Source: Catonella morbi ATCC 51271
GTDB lineage: Bacteria; Bacillota; Clostridia; Lachnospirales; Lachnospiraceae
Direction of reading: 5' to 3'
NCBI RefSeq assembly: GCF_000160035.2
Contig: NZ_KI535367.1
Coordinates: 665,606 to 729,605 of the forward strand
DNA: 64,000 nt
Under the pieces are notes generated by a model. It saw nothing but the letters and a program-made list of their open reading frames with translations. It was not told where the DNA came from and searched no databases. Position 1 is the first letter of the stretch. Each line of letters opens with the position of its first letter. Positions 25,643-35,481 of this stretch are shown here, piece by piece. Both the position numbers and the translations under genes were made by a program.

Positions 25643-27912
25643 TGGAATTAAGAGATAGGTTTGAGAAACTGTCAGCAAAGCTTTATGGGAGACCTGTAAG
25701 ACAGTGTACGGAGGCAGAGCTTTTCCACACATTGTTGGTATTTACTAAAGAGCTTATGGCTGATAAAAAGCAGATAACAGGAGAGAGGAAACTCTACTAC
25801 ATTTCTGCGGAATTTCTTATTGGTAAACTACTGAGCAATAACCTTATAAATCTCGGTGTATATGATGAAATAGAGAAAGTATTAAATGAATCGGGAAAAA
25901 GCATAGCTATGTTGGAGAACTTGGAACCTGAGCCATCACTCGGAAACGGTGGTCTCGGAAGACTTGCTGCCTGCTTCCTTGATTCTATAGCCAGCCTTGG
26001 ACTTAATGGTTGCGGTGTCGGTCTTTTATATCATTTTGGATTATTTAAACAGATATTTAATAACCATCTTCAGAATGCAGTCAGAAATGAATGGATTACC
26101 GATCAGTCCTGGCTTACAAAGACTGATTTAAGCTTCGATGTTAAATTCGGTGACAGAACAGTAAGATCAACTATGTACGATATAGATGTAGTCGGCTATG
26201 ACAACGGTATAGGTAAGCTCCATCTTTTTGATGTAAACTCTGTGGATGAGAGCCTTGTAGGAAACGGAATTGATTTTGACAAAAATAATATTGAGAAAAA
26301 TTTAACACTTTTCCTCTATCCTGATGATTCAGATGAGGCGGGTCATCTTCTCCGTATCTATCAGCAGTATTTTATGGTAAGCAATGCTGCAAGACTTATA
26401 ATTAAGGATATGAAGGATGCAGGTCATGATCTACATGAGCTTCATAAGTATGCAGTAGTTCAGATTAATGATACCCATCCTACCATGGTTATCCCTGAAC
26501 TTATCAGAATTCTTACTCAGGAAGAATACTTTACTATGGATGATGCAATAGAGGTAGTAAGCAAGACCTGTGCTTATACAAACCATACCATCCTTGCGGA
26601 GGCTCTTGAGAAATGGCCAATGAGCTATCTTGAAAAGGTAGTTCCTGTGCTTGTGCCTATAATCAAGGAACTTAACAACAGAATAAGAAAGAATAATCCG
26701 GATCCGGTTATTCAGATTATAGATGATGAAAATAAAGTCCATATGGCACATATCGACATCCATTACGGTTTTTCAACCAATGGTGTTGCGGCTATACATA
26801 CCGATATTCTTAAGGATTCGGAGCTCAGTCATTTTTATAAGCTTTATCCTGAGAGATTTAACAATAAGACCAACGGTATTACCTTTAGAAGATGGCTGCT
26901 GTCCTGTAACCATGGGCTTGCAAAGCTTTTTGATGAAACGATTGGAACCGGATACAGAAAAGATGCTACAGAACTTAAAAAGCTTCTTGACCACAAGGAT
27001 GACCAAGTTTTCCTTGATAAGTTAGATGAAGTAAAGAAGGCTAACAAGCAGGCTTTTGTCGATTATGTAAGAAAGACGGAAGGCGTAGAGCTTGATCCTA
27101 ACTCTGTATTTGATGTACAGGTTAAGCGTCTCCATGAGTACAAGCGTCAGCAGATGAATGCACTTTACATCATTCATAAGTATCTTGAGATTAAAGCGGG
27201 AAAGAAGCCTGAGACTCCTGTTACCTGTATCTTTGGCGCAAAGGCTGCTCCTGCATATGTAATAGCTAAGGATATTATCCACCTTATTCTTGTGCTTCAG
27301 GAGATAATCAATAAGGATCCTGAGGTAAGCCCATACCTTAAGGTGCTTATGGTTACAAACTACAATGTAAGTTATGCAGAGAAGATAATTCCTGCCTGCG
27401 ATATATCAGAGCAGATTTCTCTTGCTTCTAAAGAGGCAAGCGGTACTTCAAACATGAAGTTTATGTTAAACGGTGCAATTACACTCGGAACAGATGACGG
27501 TGCCAATGTGGAAATCCATGACTTTGTAGGTGATGAGAATATCTACATCTTTGGTGCAAAATCTGACGAGGTAATTGAACATTATAAAAAGGCTGATTAT
27601 GTGTCTCGTGATATTTACAACAAATCGAAGGTGGTTAAAGATGCTGTAGACTTTATTGTAAGTGACAAGGCTTTACAGGTTGGCAATAAAGAGAATCTTG
27701 AGAGACTTTACAATGATATTATTAATAAGGACTGGTTTATGGCACTTCTTGACCTTGAGGACTATATTGCAAAGAAAGATGAGATTCTTAAGGATTATGC
27801 AGACAGAGAAAAGTGGAAGAGAATGGTGGTTGTAAATATGGCAAATGCCGGCTTCTTCTCGTCTGACAGAACAATTGAAGAATATAATAAAGATATCTGG
27901 AAACTTAAATAG
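25642..27912 (+). CDS. glgP: Glycogen/maltodextrin phosphorylase
   Basis: A 756-residue alpha-glucan phosphorylase that releases glucose 1-phosphate from glycogen or maltodextrins. Conserved features are [18 protein letters not shown] near residue 95, [14 protein letters not shown] near 275, [13 protein letters not shown] near 494 and the pyridoxal-phosphate loop [14 protein letters not shown] near 605 with its Lys. It lacks the long N-terminal regulatory extension of animal enzymes. Translation is coupled to the upstream diguanylate cyclase by a TAATG overlap. The next gene, malQ, completes a small glycogen-degradation set. Confidence 0.96.
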   Translation: MELRDRFEKLSAKLYGRPVRQCTEAELFHTLLVFTKELMADKKQITGERKLYYISAEFLIGKLLSNNLINLGVYDEIEKVLNESGKSIAMLENLEPEPSLGNGGLGRLAACFLDSIASLGLNGCGVGLLYHFGLFKQIFNNHLQNAVRNEWITDQSWLTKTDLSFDVKFGDRTVRSTMYDIDVVGYDNGIGKLHLFDVNSVDESLVGNGIDFDKNNIEKNLTLFLYPDDSDEAGHLLRIYQQYFMVSNAARLIIKDMKDAGHDLHELHKYAVVQINDTHPTMVIPELIRILTQEEYFTMDDAIEVVSKTCAYTNHTILAEALEKWPMSYLEKVVPVLVPIIKELNNRIRKNNPDPVIQIIDDENKVHMAHIDIHYGFSTNGVAAIHTDILKDSELSHFYKLYPERFNNKTNGITFRRWLLSCNHGLAKLFDETIGTGYRKDATELKKLLDHKDDQVFLDKLDEVKKANKQAFVDYVRKTEGVELDPNSVFDVQVKRLHEYKRQQMNALYIIHKYLEIKAGKKPETPVTCIFGAKAAPAYVIAKDIIHLILVLQEIINKDPEVSPYLKVLMVTNYNVSYAEKIIPACDISEQISLASKEASGTSNMKFMLNGAITLGTDDGANVEIHDFVGDENIYIFGAKSDEVIEHYKKADYVSRDIYNKSKVVKDAVDFIVSDKALQVGNKENLERLYNDIINKDWFMALLDLEDYIAKKDEILKDYADREKWKRMVVVNMANAGFFSSDRTIEEYNKDIWKLK

Positions 27913-27929
27913 TATCCGATAAGTATATG

Positions 27930-28135
27930 TGCAGGTGCCAAAAGTATTTGCCCCCATTGATACAGGATTGTTGCAGTTTTGATTCTCGTAATCCTTGTAA
28001 AAAAATGGCTGCTTATTCATATTTTGTGAGTGTCAAAAGATAATAAATTCTCTTGCAAGTAAGCCGCAATCAAATATTTATACTTTTGACACTTGTATCA
28101 TATGTAAAGCAGTATTCAAATTTTGGCACTTGTCT
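27930..28135. repeat. Composite palindromic repeats between glgP and malQ
   Basis: Three nested units fill this gap. An outer pair GTGCCAAAA (27935..27943) / TTTTGGCAC (28121..28129) encloses a hairpin ACAGGATTG (27962..27970) / TAATCCTTGT (27988..27998), also found at 33364 and, inverted, at 52438; and a palindrome AGTGTCAAAAG (28029..28039) / CTTTTGACACT (28083..28093), also found in variant form at 39294 and 43183. They may be miniature mobile elements or RNA-stabilising hairpins. Confidence 0.7.
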
Positions 28136-28174
28136 TATAAATTTATATGGTAAATATCGGAGAAAGGACAATTT

Positions 28175-29710
28175 ATGAGAAGTTGTGGAGTACTTTTACC
28201 GGTTAGTTCATTGCCTTCGGAATACGGAATCGGCTGTTTTTCCAAAGAGGCATATGAGTTTGTGGATAAGCTTGCAGAGGCAGGACAGGGATATTGGCAG
28301 ATACTTCCTTTGGGACCGACCAGTTACGGAGACAGCCCGTATCAGTCATTTTCTACTTATGCAGGAAATCCATATTTTGTAGACCTTGAAGAACTTGCTA
28401 AACTTGGTCTCATAAAAGAGGCAGAGCTTAAGAAGTTTAATTTTGGCAAGAATTCTAAAAAGATTGACTACGAAAAGATATATAATTCAAGATTTAAGGC
28501 GCTTAAAACAGCCTTCGATAATGCTAAAAAGCTTATTAAATCAGGTAAATTTAAGCTTGAAGGCAGTGAAAGTCTTGAGAAGTTTAAGAAGGCAAACAGT
28601 CTTTGGATTGACAATTATTCACTTTTTATGGCTATAAAGGATTCTCAAAACGGAGTATCCTGGAGTGAGTGGGAGGAAGGACTCAGACTTCGCAAGCCTG
28701 AGACACTTAAAAAGTACAAAGAAAAACTGGCTGATGAGATAGAATTCTACGTATTCATTCAGTGGATGTTTGATGTACAGTGGAAGAAGCTTAAAAAATA
28801 TGCTAATGATAAGGGAATAAAGATAATTGGTGATGTGCCTATCTATGTGGCCTTTGACTCGGCGGATGCTTGGGCAAACCCGGAACTTTTCCAGTTTGAT
28901 GAAAATTTTACCCCGATAGCGGTTGCAGGCTGTCCGCCTGATGCCTTTTCTGCTACAGGTCAGCTTTGGGGCAACCCGCTCTATGACTGGGATTATCATA
29001 AGAAGACCGACTACGAGTGGTGGATGAAGCGTATGGCAAGGGCTTTTGAGCTTTATGATACTGTAAGAATAGATCATTTCAGAGGTTTTGACACCTATTA
29101 TTCCATTCCTTACGGCAGAAAAGATGCTGTAGTAGGCAAATGGAAAAAGGGTGCGGGCTATGCTCTTTTTGCAAGGATGAAGGAAGTGCTGGGAGAGGTG
29201 GATGTGATAGCTGAGGATCTTGGTTATCTTACTCCTTCTGTAATAAAGCTTGTTAAGCGTACCGGATATCCGGGCATGAAGGTTATTCATTTTGCTTTCT
29301 ACGGCGGAGCAGAAACTACCTATCTTCCGCACAATCATGTTGCTAATTCTGTTGTATATACAGGTACACACGATAATGAGACAACTCGAGGTTGGTATCG
29401 TGGCTTGGATAAAAAGGTAAAGAAATTTGCAAATGAATACCTTAATATTCAGACTGAAGATGAGAAAGAGATTGTGTGGGAGATTATCAGAAATGCTTAT
29501 ATGAGTGTGGGCAATCTCACCATCATTCCAATGCAGGATTTCCTCTGTATTGACAATCAGGCCAGAATAAATACTCCGTCTACTCTTGGCGGTAATTGGG
29601 AGTGGAGAATGGGTAAGAAGGATTTTACATCAAAGCTTGCAAAAAGAATGCTGAAGCTTGCCACAACTTATGGCAGGGCTGCAGAAAGAAGGGAAACTAA
29701 GGGGAAATAA
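28175..29710 (+). CDS. malQ: 4-alpha-glucanotransferase (amylomaltase)
   Basis: A 511-residue glycoside hydrolase family 77 enzyme that transfers maltosyl or longer units between alpha-1,4-glucans. Conserved segments include GVLLPVSSLPSEYGIGCF at the N-terminus, LPLGPTSYGDSPYQS, IGDVPIYVAFDSADAWANPE, VRIDHFRGF with the nucleophilic Asp, VIAEDLGYLTP with the acid/base Glu and TGTHDNETTRGWY with the third carboxylate. GGAGAAAGGA precedes the start. It works with GlgP to trim malto-oligosaccharides. Confidence 0.96.
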   Translation: MRSCGVLLPVSSLPSEYGIGCFSKEAYEFVDKLAEAGQGYWQILPLGPTSYGDSPYQSFSTYAGNPYFVDLEELAKLGLIKEAELKKFNFGKNSKKIDYEKIYNSRFKALKTAFDNAKKLIKSGKFKLEGSESLEKFKKANSLWIDNYSLFMAIKDSQNGVSWSEWEEGLRLRKPETLKKYKEKLADEIEFYVFIQWMFDVQWKKLKKYANDKGIKIIGDVPIYVAFDSADAWANPELFQFDENFTPIAVAGCPPDAFSATGQLWGNPLYDWDYHKKTDYEWWMKRMARAFELYDTVRIDHFRGFDTYYSIPYGRKDAVVGKWKKGAGYALFARMKEVLGEVDVIAEDLGYLTPSVIKLVKRTGYPGMKVIHFAFYGGAETTYLPHNHVANSVVYTGTHDNETTRGWYRGLDKKVKKFANEYLNIQTEDEKEIVWEIIRNAYMSVGNLTIIPMQDFLCIDNQARINTPSTLGGNWEWRMGKKDFTSKLAKRMLKLATTYGRAAERRETKGK

Positions 29711-29931
29711 TGAATCCGTTCACTTTATTTAAGTACAAATCAAAACTTGAAGGCAATCACCCCAAGGCAGCGGAATTTATAAAAAGAGTTATAATGCCCG
29801 GACTTCCGGAAGGTACAATAGTCGAAGTCTCCGTAACCAAACCCGGTGAGGATACAAAGACATCCAATATAAGGGTAACCCAAGATGATATTGATATCTT
29901 TGAGGAGTTAAGGAAGAATAAGGGTAAGTAA
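29710..29931 (+). CDS. Small conserved-looking protein of unknown function
   Basis: A 73-residue soluble protein starting at the TAATG overlap with malQ, so it is translationally coupled to it. The sequence is mixed alpha/beta (FLEAFIKRV-like helix, then TIVEVSVTKPGEDTKTSNIR and a final acidic helix). I do not recognise a family and infer only a link to the glycogen-degradation operon. A strong terminator follows 20 bp downstream. Confidence 0.7.
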   Translation: MNPFTLFKYKSKLEGNHPKAAEFIKRVIMPGLPEGTIVEVSVTKPGEDTKTSNIRVTQDDIDIFEELRKNKGK

Positions 29932-29949
29932 AATATAGTTTATTCTAAG

Positions 29950-29985
29950 AAGAGGAGAAAGGCTCAGGTCTTTTTCCTCTTTTGC
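29950..29985 (+). terminator. Terminator of the glgP-malQ operon
   Basis: AAGAGGAGAAAG (29950..29961) pairs fully with CTTTTTCCTCTT (29970..29981), one G-U pair, followed by TTG. Confidence 0.75.
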
Positions 29986-30200
29986 TTGAAAGTGTAAAAA
30001 AATTATGTTATCATTATTTCATTGTTTGATTCTATTTTAATTTACTATTTCTTAGATTTCGTTTCAGAAATCAAATCTCACTAAAAATATTAAGGTCAGG
30101 GGTGTACTGTGGCTTATTTTTGTATGCCCCAATTTTTTTAATACCTAAATAGATTTAAGTTTAGGATAACTTGTTGTGTATTGTTAAGAAAAGAGGTAAA

Positions 30201-31070
30201 ATGAAGAATAAAGATATAATTGAAAAAATGTTATTGGGTTTCAATGATGTGTTTGCAGATGTTGTAAACGGAGCTGTATTTGACGGAAAAGAGGTTGTAA
30301 AAAGTGAGGAATTGTCGGATGTAAGCCCTGTTACACAGTTTAAGGATGATGAAAGTAATCACCGCGAGCAAATCAGAGATGTTGCCAAATTGTGGGAGAA
30401 AAAGGGAGTGATATTTTCCTTCATTGGTATTGAAAACCAGACAAATCCTGATAAGGATATGATATTAAGAGTGATTTCTTATGACGGCGCAACTTACAAA
30501 GGCCAAATAGGAAACGAGCATATTTATCCTGTATTTACGATTGTAATTTACTGGGGTAAAAGTGAATGGAAGGCTCCTACAACGCTTAAAGATAGGCTTG
30601 ATTGTCCTGATGAACTTATAGATATAGTTTCTGACCATAAATTTAAGCTTATTGATATGGTAAGGCTATCAGATGAAGATATAGAAAAGTACAAAGGTGA
30701 CTTTAATCTGATTGCGGGAATTATAGGAAATCCTGACAGTTATGAGCCTGAGAACAGAGAAATTAAACATCCGGAAGTAGTTTTAGATTTATTGGATGCG
30801 GTGATAGGGGATGAAAGATTTGGAGAAATAAAAGAAGAGATTGTAAATATCAAAAAAGAAGGGAGAAAGGTGGATATGTGTGAGTTTTTAGATAAGATTG
30901 AAAACCGTGGAGTTGAAAAAGGAAAGCTTGAAGGAAAGCTTGAGGGCAGAAACGAGGGAGAAGAACTTGCAACCTTCCGCATAGCTAAGAATTTTAAAGA
31001 TAGCAAGGTTGATGTAGAAATTATAGTAAAGGCGACAGGACTTACTAAAGAGCAGATAGAAGCATTATAA
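30201..31070 (+). CDS. Rpn-family recombination-promoting nuclease / putative transposase
   Basis: About 289 residues. The central part HREQIRDVAKLWEKKGVIFSFIGIENQTNPDKDMILR carries the E-N-Q variant of the PD-(D/E)XK catalytic motif typical of Rpn proteins, and the C-terminus has the charged tail GKLEGKLEGRNEGEE followed by a small helical unit (KATGLTKEQIEAL). The start is the ATG at 30201 after AGAGGT, not the earlier in-frame ATG at 30171. It belongs to a different branch from the relative at 19084..19893, but shares the tail design. GC and codon use look like the neighbours. Confidence 0.82.
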   Translation: MKNKDIIEKMLLGFNDVFADVVNGAVFDGKEVVKSEELSDVSPVTQFKDDESNHREQIRDVAKLWEKKGVIFSFIGIENQTNPDKDMILRVISYDGATYKGQIGNEHIYPVFTIVIYWGKSEWKAPTTLKDRLDCPDELIDIVSDHKFKLIDMVRLSDEDIEKYKGDFNLIAGIIGNPDSYEPENREIKHPEVVLDLLDAVIGDERFGEIKEEIVNIKKEGRKVDMCEFLDKIENRGVEKGKLEGKLEGRNEGEELATFRIAKNFKDSKVDVEIIVKATGLTKEQIEAL

Positions 31071-31102
31071 GAAGACTATAAAAAACACTTTGAATTTTTT
31101 AT

Positions 31103-31130
31103 TTTCCAATCGGATAATTTGTGATATAAT
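31103..31130 (+). promoter_or_regulatory. Extended -10 promoter before the DUF1292-gltX unit
   Basis: TGATATAAT gives an extended -10 (TATAAT at 31125..31130), with TTTCCA 16 bp upstream as a weak -35. Transcription would start just before the hairpin array at 31141. Confidence 0.55.
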
Positions 31131-31140
31131 GTGAACACTT

Positions 31141-31270
31141 AACGACGACGCACCTTAGGTGCTAGTACCTTTAGGTAGCGCGGTATCTAAGCACTTAGTG
31201 ACGACGCACCGCAGGTGCTAGTGTTGTGCAAGCGAGCCGCTTTTGGCGAGGACTGAACTTAGTGCTTATG
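31141..31270 (+). repeat. Structured leader with two tandem GCACC-GGTGC hairpin units
   Basis: The sequence GACGACGCACC-N3-GGTGCTAGT occurs twice (near 31144 and 31201), each forming a GCACC/GGTGC hairpin with loop TTA or GCA. TACC-TTTA-GGTA and GCC-GCTTTT-GGC hairpins lie between and after them, and TAAGCACT (31187 region) pairs with AGTGCTTA at the end, closing the second half. It is unlike the T-box leaders usual for aminoacyl-tRNA synthetase genes. It lies between a promoter and the DUF1292 gene, so it is probably transcribed as a leader. Confidence 0.65.
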
Positions 31271-31307
31271 ATGAACTATTATGGCATTAAATGAAATGGA
31301 GGTAGTT

Positions 31308-31610
31308 ATGGGTATAGAAAAGGATGAAAACCTGCCTTATATGGTTATTCCGATAGAAATGGAAGATGGTTCCGAGGTTGAATGTGAAGTGCTTGCTATC
31401 TTTCCTGTAGATGGAAAGCAGTATATCGCACTTGTAGATAAAGACAATGATGACAGTGATATCTGGATGTATAGATTTGTACCGGTAGGAGAAGAAGAGT
31501 TTAACATAGAAGATATTGAAGACGATAAGGAATTTGAAAAGGTAGAAGATGCCTTTAATCAAATGGTAGAGGCTGCTGAGATAGATGCCGTAATTGATGA
31601 AAAAGAATAA
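31308..31610 (+). CDS. DUF1292 (YrzB-like) acidic protein
   Basis: A 100-residue, strongly acidic protein with the DUF1292 core [20 protein letters not shown] and [11 protein letters not shown] followed by an acidic C-terminal tail. The family is widespread in Firmicutes with no firm function. The start is the ATG at 31308, placed by TGGAGGTAGTT; the frame to 31281 has no site. It is 40 bp upstream of gltX and probably cotranscribed with it. Confidence 0.85.
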   Translation: MGIEKDENLPYMVIPIEMEDGSEVECEVLAIFPVDGKQYIALVDKDNDDSDIWMYRFVPVGEEEFNIEDIEDDKEFEKVEDAFNQMVEAAEIDAVIDEKE

Positions 31611-31650
31611 ATTTAGAGATTTATTATATAATATACTAGGAGATAAAAAA

Positions 31651-33114
31651 ATGAAACAGGTAAGAACAAGATACGCACCAAGTCCAACAGGAAGAATGCA
31701 CGTAGGAAATTTAAGAACGGCTCTTTATGAGTTTCTTATAGCTAAGCACGAAGGAGGCTCATTTCTGCTAAGAATAGAAGATACGGACAGAGAAAGATTT
31801 GTGCCGGAAGCCCTTGATATCATTTATAATACAATGAAGGCTACAGGACTTAAACATGATGAAGGCCCTGACATAGGCGGAGACTATGGACCTTATGTGC
31901 AGAGTGAAAGACAGGCAGCAGGCATTTACCTTAAATATGCAAAAGAACTTGTAGAAAAGGGAGAAGCATACTATTGCTTCTGTGATAAAGAAAGACTTGA
32001 AAGCCTTAAGCAGACCATTGAAGGAAAGGAAGTAATGGTCTATGACAAGCATTGTCTCCATCTTCCAAAAGAAGAGATAGAGAAAAATCTTGCAGAGGGC
32101 AAGCCTTATGTTATACGTCAGAATATTCCAAGAGAGGGTACTACTACTTTTAAGGATGAGGTTTACGGAGAGATAACAGCACCAAACTCTGAGCTTGATG
32201 ACCAGGTACTTATTAAATCGGACGGCTACCCAACCTACAACTTTGCAAATGTAGTAGATGACCACCTTATGGGCATTACACATGTAGTACGCGGAAATGA
32301 GTATCTTTCCTCTACACCTAAGTACAACAGACTTTATGAGGCATTTGGCTGGGAAATACCTACCTATATTCATTGTCCTCTTATTACAAACGAGGATCAT
32401 CAGAAGCTCTCAAAACGCAGCGGGCATAGTTCATACGAAGATTTGATTGAGCAGGGCTTTGTACCTGAGGCAGTAGTGAACTTCATAGCCCTTTTAGGCT
32501 GGAGTGCAGAAAGCGGAACTGAGATTTTTGACCTTGAAGGACTTATAAGAGAGTTTGATTATACCAGAATAAATAAATCTCCGGCTGTATTTGACATGGT
32601 TAAGCTGCGCTGGATGAATGGTGAGTATCTTAAGGCTATGGATTTTGACAGATTTTATGAGATGGCACTTCCATATCTTAAAGAGGTTATAACAAAAGAC
32701 CTTGACCTTAAGAAGATAGCAGAGCTTGTAAAGACCAGAATAGAAGTTCTACCTGACCTTAAAGAGCATATAGATTTCTTTGAGGAACTGCCTGATTATG
32801 ATATAGCCATGTATACACATAAGAAGATGAAAACTAACAGCGAAAGTTCCTTGCAGGTACTTCGCGACCTGCTTCCGTTACTTGAAGCAAGTGATGATTA
32901 CTCAAGAGAAGGTGTTGAAGTTGTACTTATGGGTTACATCCAGGATAAGGGTATAAAGAACGGACAGGGACTTTGGCCTATAAGAACCGCTGTTTCGGGT
33001 AAGCAGATGACACCGGGCGGAGCTTATGAGATAATGGAAATTCTTGGCAAGGAAGAAAGCTTAAGAAGAGTAAGAATAGGTATAGAAAAGCTTAGTAAGG
33101 CTGTTGAGGGCTAA
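31651..33114 (+). CDS. gltX: Glutamyl-tRNA synthetase
   Basis: A 487-residue class I aminoacyl-tRNA synthetase. The HIGH-type motif appears as [19 protein letters not shown] at the N-terminus and the KMSKS-type motif as KLSKRSG near residue 257; [14 protein letters not shown] and [22 protein letters not shown] are further signatures. It attaches glutamate to tRNA-Glu. The start is the ATG at 31651 after AGGAG; a longer frame to 31594 overlaps the previous gene and lacks a site. No glutaminyl-tRNA synthetase is in the window, so the discriminating type cannot be judged. Confidence 0.95.
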   Translation: MKQVRTRYAPSPTGRMHVGNLRTALYEFLIAKHEGGSFLLRIEDTDRERFVPEALDIIYNTMKATGLKHDEGPDIGGDYGPYVQSERQAAGIYLKYAKELVEKGEAYYCFCDKERLESLKQTIEGKEVMVYDKHCLHLPKEEIEKNLAEGKPYVIRQNIPREGTTTFKDEVYGEITAPNSELDDQVLIKSDGYPTYNFANVVDDHLMGITHVVRGNEYLSSTPKYNRLYEAFGWEIPTYIHCPLITNEDHQKLSKRSGHSSYEDLIEQGFVPEAVVNFIALLGWSAESGTEIFDLEGLIREFDYTRINKSPAVFDMVKLRWMNGEYLKAMDFDRFYEMALPYLKEVITKDLDLKKIAELVKTRIEVLPDLKEHIDFFEELPDYDIAMYTHKKMKTNSESSLQVLRDLLPLLEASDDYSREGVEVVLMGYIQDKGIKNGQGLWPIRTAVSGKQMTPGGAYEIMEILGKEESLRRVRIGIEKLSKAVEG

Positions 33115-33195
33115 TATTAAATTTTAGCTACGAGCATTGAATCTAGTGATAAACTTGCTTGTAAGGGAATATTTTTTAGAAATATTATTGTTATT

Positions 33196-33402
33196 AACAT
33201 CCTGTGAAATATCGTAATTATGCCATAGGCACCAGATTACGATGTATCACAGGATGTTTGGTACTATCCCAAAACTCACAGACTGAAAATGGCTTATCCT
33301 ATTGTACTATGAGGGATAAGAGGTTTGTGGCCTGTGGGGTTAATAATTTGGGATTTTATCGTTACAGGATTGCTACAGTTTCGCTTCTCGCAATCCTTGT
33401 AA
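33196..33402. repeat. Composite hairpin repeats upstream of the helicase gene
   Basis: First comes a 23-bp near-perfect stem (AACATCCTGTGA...TCGTAAT at 33196..33218 with ATTACGA...TCACAGGATGTT at 33236..33258) whose loop holds TGCC-ATA-GGCA. Then CTTATCC / GGATAAG, then a block ATAAGAGGT-TGTGGCCT-AATAATTTGG that recurs at 39238..39275, and last the ACAGGATTG / CAATCCTTGT hairpin (33364..33400) that recurs at 27962 and 52438. Confidence 0.7.
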
Positions 33403-33433
33403 AATATAGTTTTTTGAAATAATAGGAGGAAAT

Positions 33434-35290
33434 GTGGAGTACAGTAAACCACAGTTAGAAGCAGTAAGGCACGTAGATGGACCTATGATGGTGCTTGCCG
33501 GGCCGGGCTCAGGAAAAACGGCAGTAATTACGGGCAGGGTGCGTTATCTTTTGGAAGAAATGAAGATTGCACCACAGACAATTCTTGTTATAACTTTCAC
33601 AAAGGCGGCAGCCATGGAAATGAAGGAACGCTTTGTAAAATTGATGGGAGAGCCTAAGGGAGTGCAGTTTGCTACCTTTCACTCGGTATTTTTTATGATA
33701 CTCAGGGTTTCTTACGGATACGGAGTAGATCAGATAATTACTGAGGAAATGACAAGAAATTTCTTAAAAGAAAAAATCAGAAGTTTAGACCTTGAAGAGG
33801 GTGATGAGAAGGATTTTATCAAAAATGTTATCGGAGAAATAAGCAGGGTAAAATCTGAAGGGGTAGCCATAGAGAATTATTACTCACTTAACTGCCCGGA
33901 GGAAGCATTTAGGGATATATTCAAGTCTTACGAAGCCTTTATGAAGGAAAGAGGACTGATTGATTTTGATGATATGATGTTGCTTTGCGACAAACTGTTT
34001 AATGACTATCCCCATATTCTTGAGGCCTGGCAGAGCAAGTTTAAGTATATTCTTATAGATGAATTTCAGGATGTATCCAAGCTTCAGTTTGAACTTGTAA
34101 GGAAGATGTCAAAGCCCCTTAATAACATTTTCATAGTAGGTGATGATGACCAGAGCATATACCGCTTTAGAGGGGCAAAGCCTGAGATTATGCTTGGCTT
34201 TGAGAAAATCTATCCTGATTGTAAAAAGGTTTTGTTAAATGAAAATTACCGTTCTACAGAGTCAATTCTAAATTTCGCAGGAAGTGTAATTCATAAAAAT
34301 AAACAACGCTTTGATAAGAAGATAATAGCGGCAAAGGGTGTAAGAGGAAATCTGCCGGTTATCAAAAGTTTTACTGACAGAAGAACAGAAGATACTGCGA
34401 TAGTAAAGGATATAATAAAGTCGCACGAGGCAGGAATTCCATTTTCTGAAATGGCTATAGTATATAGGACAAATATCGCTGCAAGACCGGTGGTAGTAAA
34501 GCTTATAGAGTACAATATTCCATTTATTATGAAAGAAATGGCTCCAAGCATTTATAATCATTTTATAGCAAAAAATATAATGGATTACCTTGAAATAGCA
34601 AATGGGGACAGGGCAAGGAGCAGATTTTTAAATATAATGAACCGCCCGAACCGCTATCTTACAAGAGAAAGTCTTGCCGATGCAGTTGTACTTAATAAGG
34701 ATAAGGTCGAATATGTAAGTTTTATCAAATGGACAGCAGCTTATAAGGGGCGTAACTGGATGGCTGAAAGAATAAATACCTTGCAGTTTCATCTTGCAAA
34801 ACTGGCTGAACTTTCACCATTTGGTGCAATCCACTATATCCGTAAGGTAATAGGCTATGATAAATTTTTAACAGACTATGCAGATGAAAGACATATAGAT
34901 GCAGATGAACTGTTTGAAATCTTAGAGGAAATTGAGGAAGCTGCAAAGCCTTTTAATACTCTGAAGGAGTGGAAGGAAAGCATAGAAGACTTTAATAAAA
35001 AGCAGAAAGAAGAGTTTGAAAAAAATAAAAATACCGACAGGGATGCCGTAGTTATCTCAACCATGCATGGCTGTAAGGGACTTGAGTTTGAAAAAGTTTA
35101 TATCCCTGAAGTGGTAGAAGGTATAATTCCGTACAAAAAAGCTATAAGACAGTCGGATATAGAAGAAGAGAGAAGGCTTTTCTATGTGGCTATTACAAGG
35201 GCAAAGAAGGAACTTATGATTACCTATCCTAAAAATTTATATGGGAAGGATAAAGAGGTTTCGCCGTTTTTGAGGGAGTATTTGGGGTAG
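33434..35290 (+). CDS. UvrD/Rep-type ATP-dependent DNA helicase
   Basis: A 618-residue superfamily 1A helicase, somewhat shorter than PcrA/UvrD (about 720). Motifs in order: Q motif YSKPQLEAVRH, motif I VLAGPGSGKTAVIT, motif Ia TFTKAAAMEMKERF, motif II ILIDEFQDVS, motif III GDDDQSIYRFRGA, motif IV LNENYRS, motif V VVISTMHGCKGLEF and motif VI RRLFYVAITRAKK. It translocates 3' to 5' on DNA during repair or replication restart. The start is GTG at 33434 after TAGGAGG. A double-stem hairpin follows the stop. Confidence 0.92.
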   Translation: MEYSKPQLEAVRHVDGPMMVLAGPGSGKTAVITGRVRYLLEEMKIAPQTILVITFTKAAAMEMKERFVKLMGEPKGVQFATFHSVFFMILRVSYGYGVDQIITEEMTRNFLKEKIRSLDLEEGDEKDFIKNVIGEISRVKSEGVAIENYYSLNCPEEAFRDIFKSYEAFMKERGLIDFDDMMLLCDKLFNDYPHILEAWQSKFKYILIDEFQDVSKLQFELVRKMSKPLNNIFIVGDDDQSIYRFRGAKPEIMLGFEKIYPDCKKVLLNENYRSTESILNFAGSVIHKNKQRFDKKIIAAKGVRGNLPVIKSFTDRRTEDTAIVKDIIKSHEAGIPFSEMAIVYRTNIAARPVVVKLIEYNIPFIMKEMAPSIYNHFIAKNIMDYLEIANGDRARSRFLNIMNRPNRYLTRESLADAVVLNKDKVEYVSFIKWTAAYKGRNWMAERINTLQFHLAKLAELSPFGAIHYIRKVIGYDKFLTDYADERHIDADELFEILEEIEEAAKPFNTLKEWKESIEDFNKKQKEEFEKNKNTDRDAVVISTMHGCKGLEFEKVYIPEVVEGIIPYKKAIRQSDIEEERRLFYVAITRAKKELMITYPKNLYGKDKEVSPFLREYLG

Positions 35291-35294
35291 GAGA

Positions 35295-35360
35295 AATCTG
35301 TCGGTTATAACTGACAAAAATGTAAAAATGGGGTTAAATGTCAGTTGTAGGTGACAGATT
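35295..35360 (+). terminator. Double-stem hairpin after the helicase gene
   Basis: AATCTGTC (35295..35302) pairs with GACAGATT (35353..35360), and inside it AACTGACA (35309..35316) pairs with TGTCAGTT (35339..35346). A short T-run follows some bases later (GAGTTTTT), so it is a plausible but not ideal terminator. Confidence 0.5.
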
Positions 35361-35429
35361 AGGGAGTTTTTATGTTATGTCTGAGATATGTCAGATAGGA
35401 GAGTTTGTTTAAAATAAAGTAAATAAAAA

Positions 35430-35480
35430 TTGACAAAATACCTCTTTATGTTTAATATTATAGACATAAGGAGGTATTTT
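35430..35480 (+). promoter_or_regulatory. hipB promoter overlapped by a 17-bp inverted repeat operator
   Basis: TTGACA (35430..35435) and TAATAT (35453..35458) are 17 bp apart. AAAATACCTCTTTATGT (35435..35451) and ACATAAGGAGGTATTTT (35464..35480) are inverted copies with one mismatch around a 12-bp spacer. The palindrome covers the -10, the start site and the AAGGAGG ribosome-binding site, so a bound dimer would block transcription, and the transcript could also hide its own site. Confidence 0.75.
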
Positions 35481-35481
35481 T

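Noticed and set aside
28619-29371. A 250-codon minus-strand frame opposite malQ (and similar long frames opposite gltX at 31768..32400 and aroF at 16220..16816)
   Set aside because: These are antisense shadows of well-recognised genes, without ribosome-binding sites or recognisable products.
33204-33422. A 72-codon plus-strand open frame upstream of the helicase gene
   Set aside because: It lies entirely within hairpin repeats, has no ribosome-binding site and its product has no protein-like pattern.
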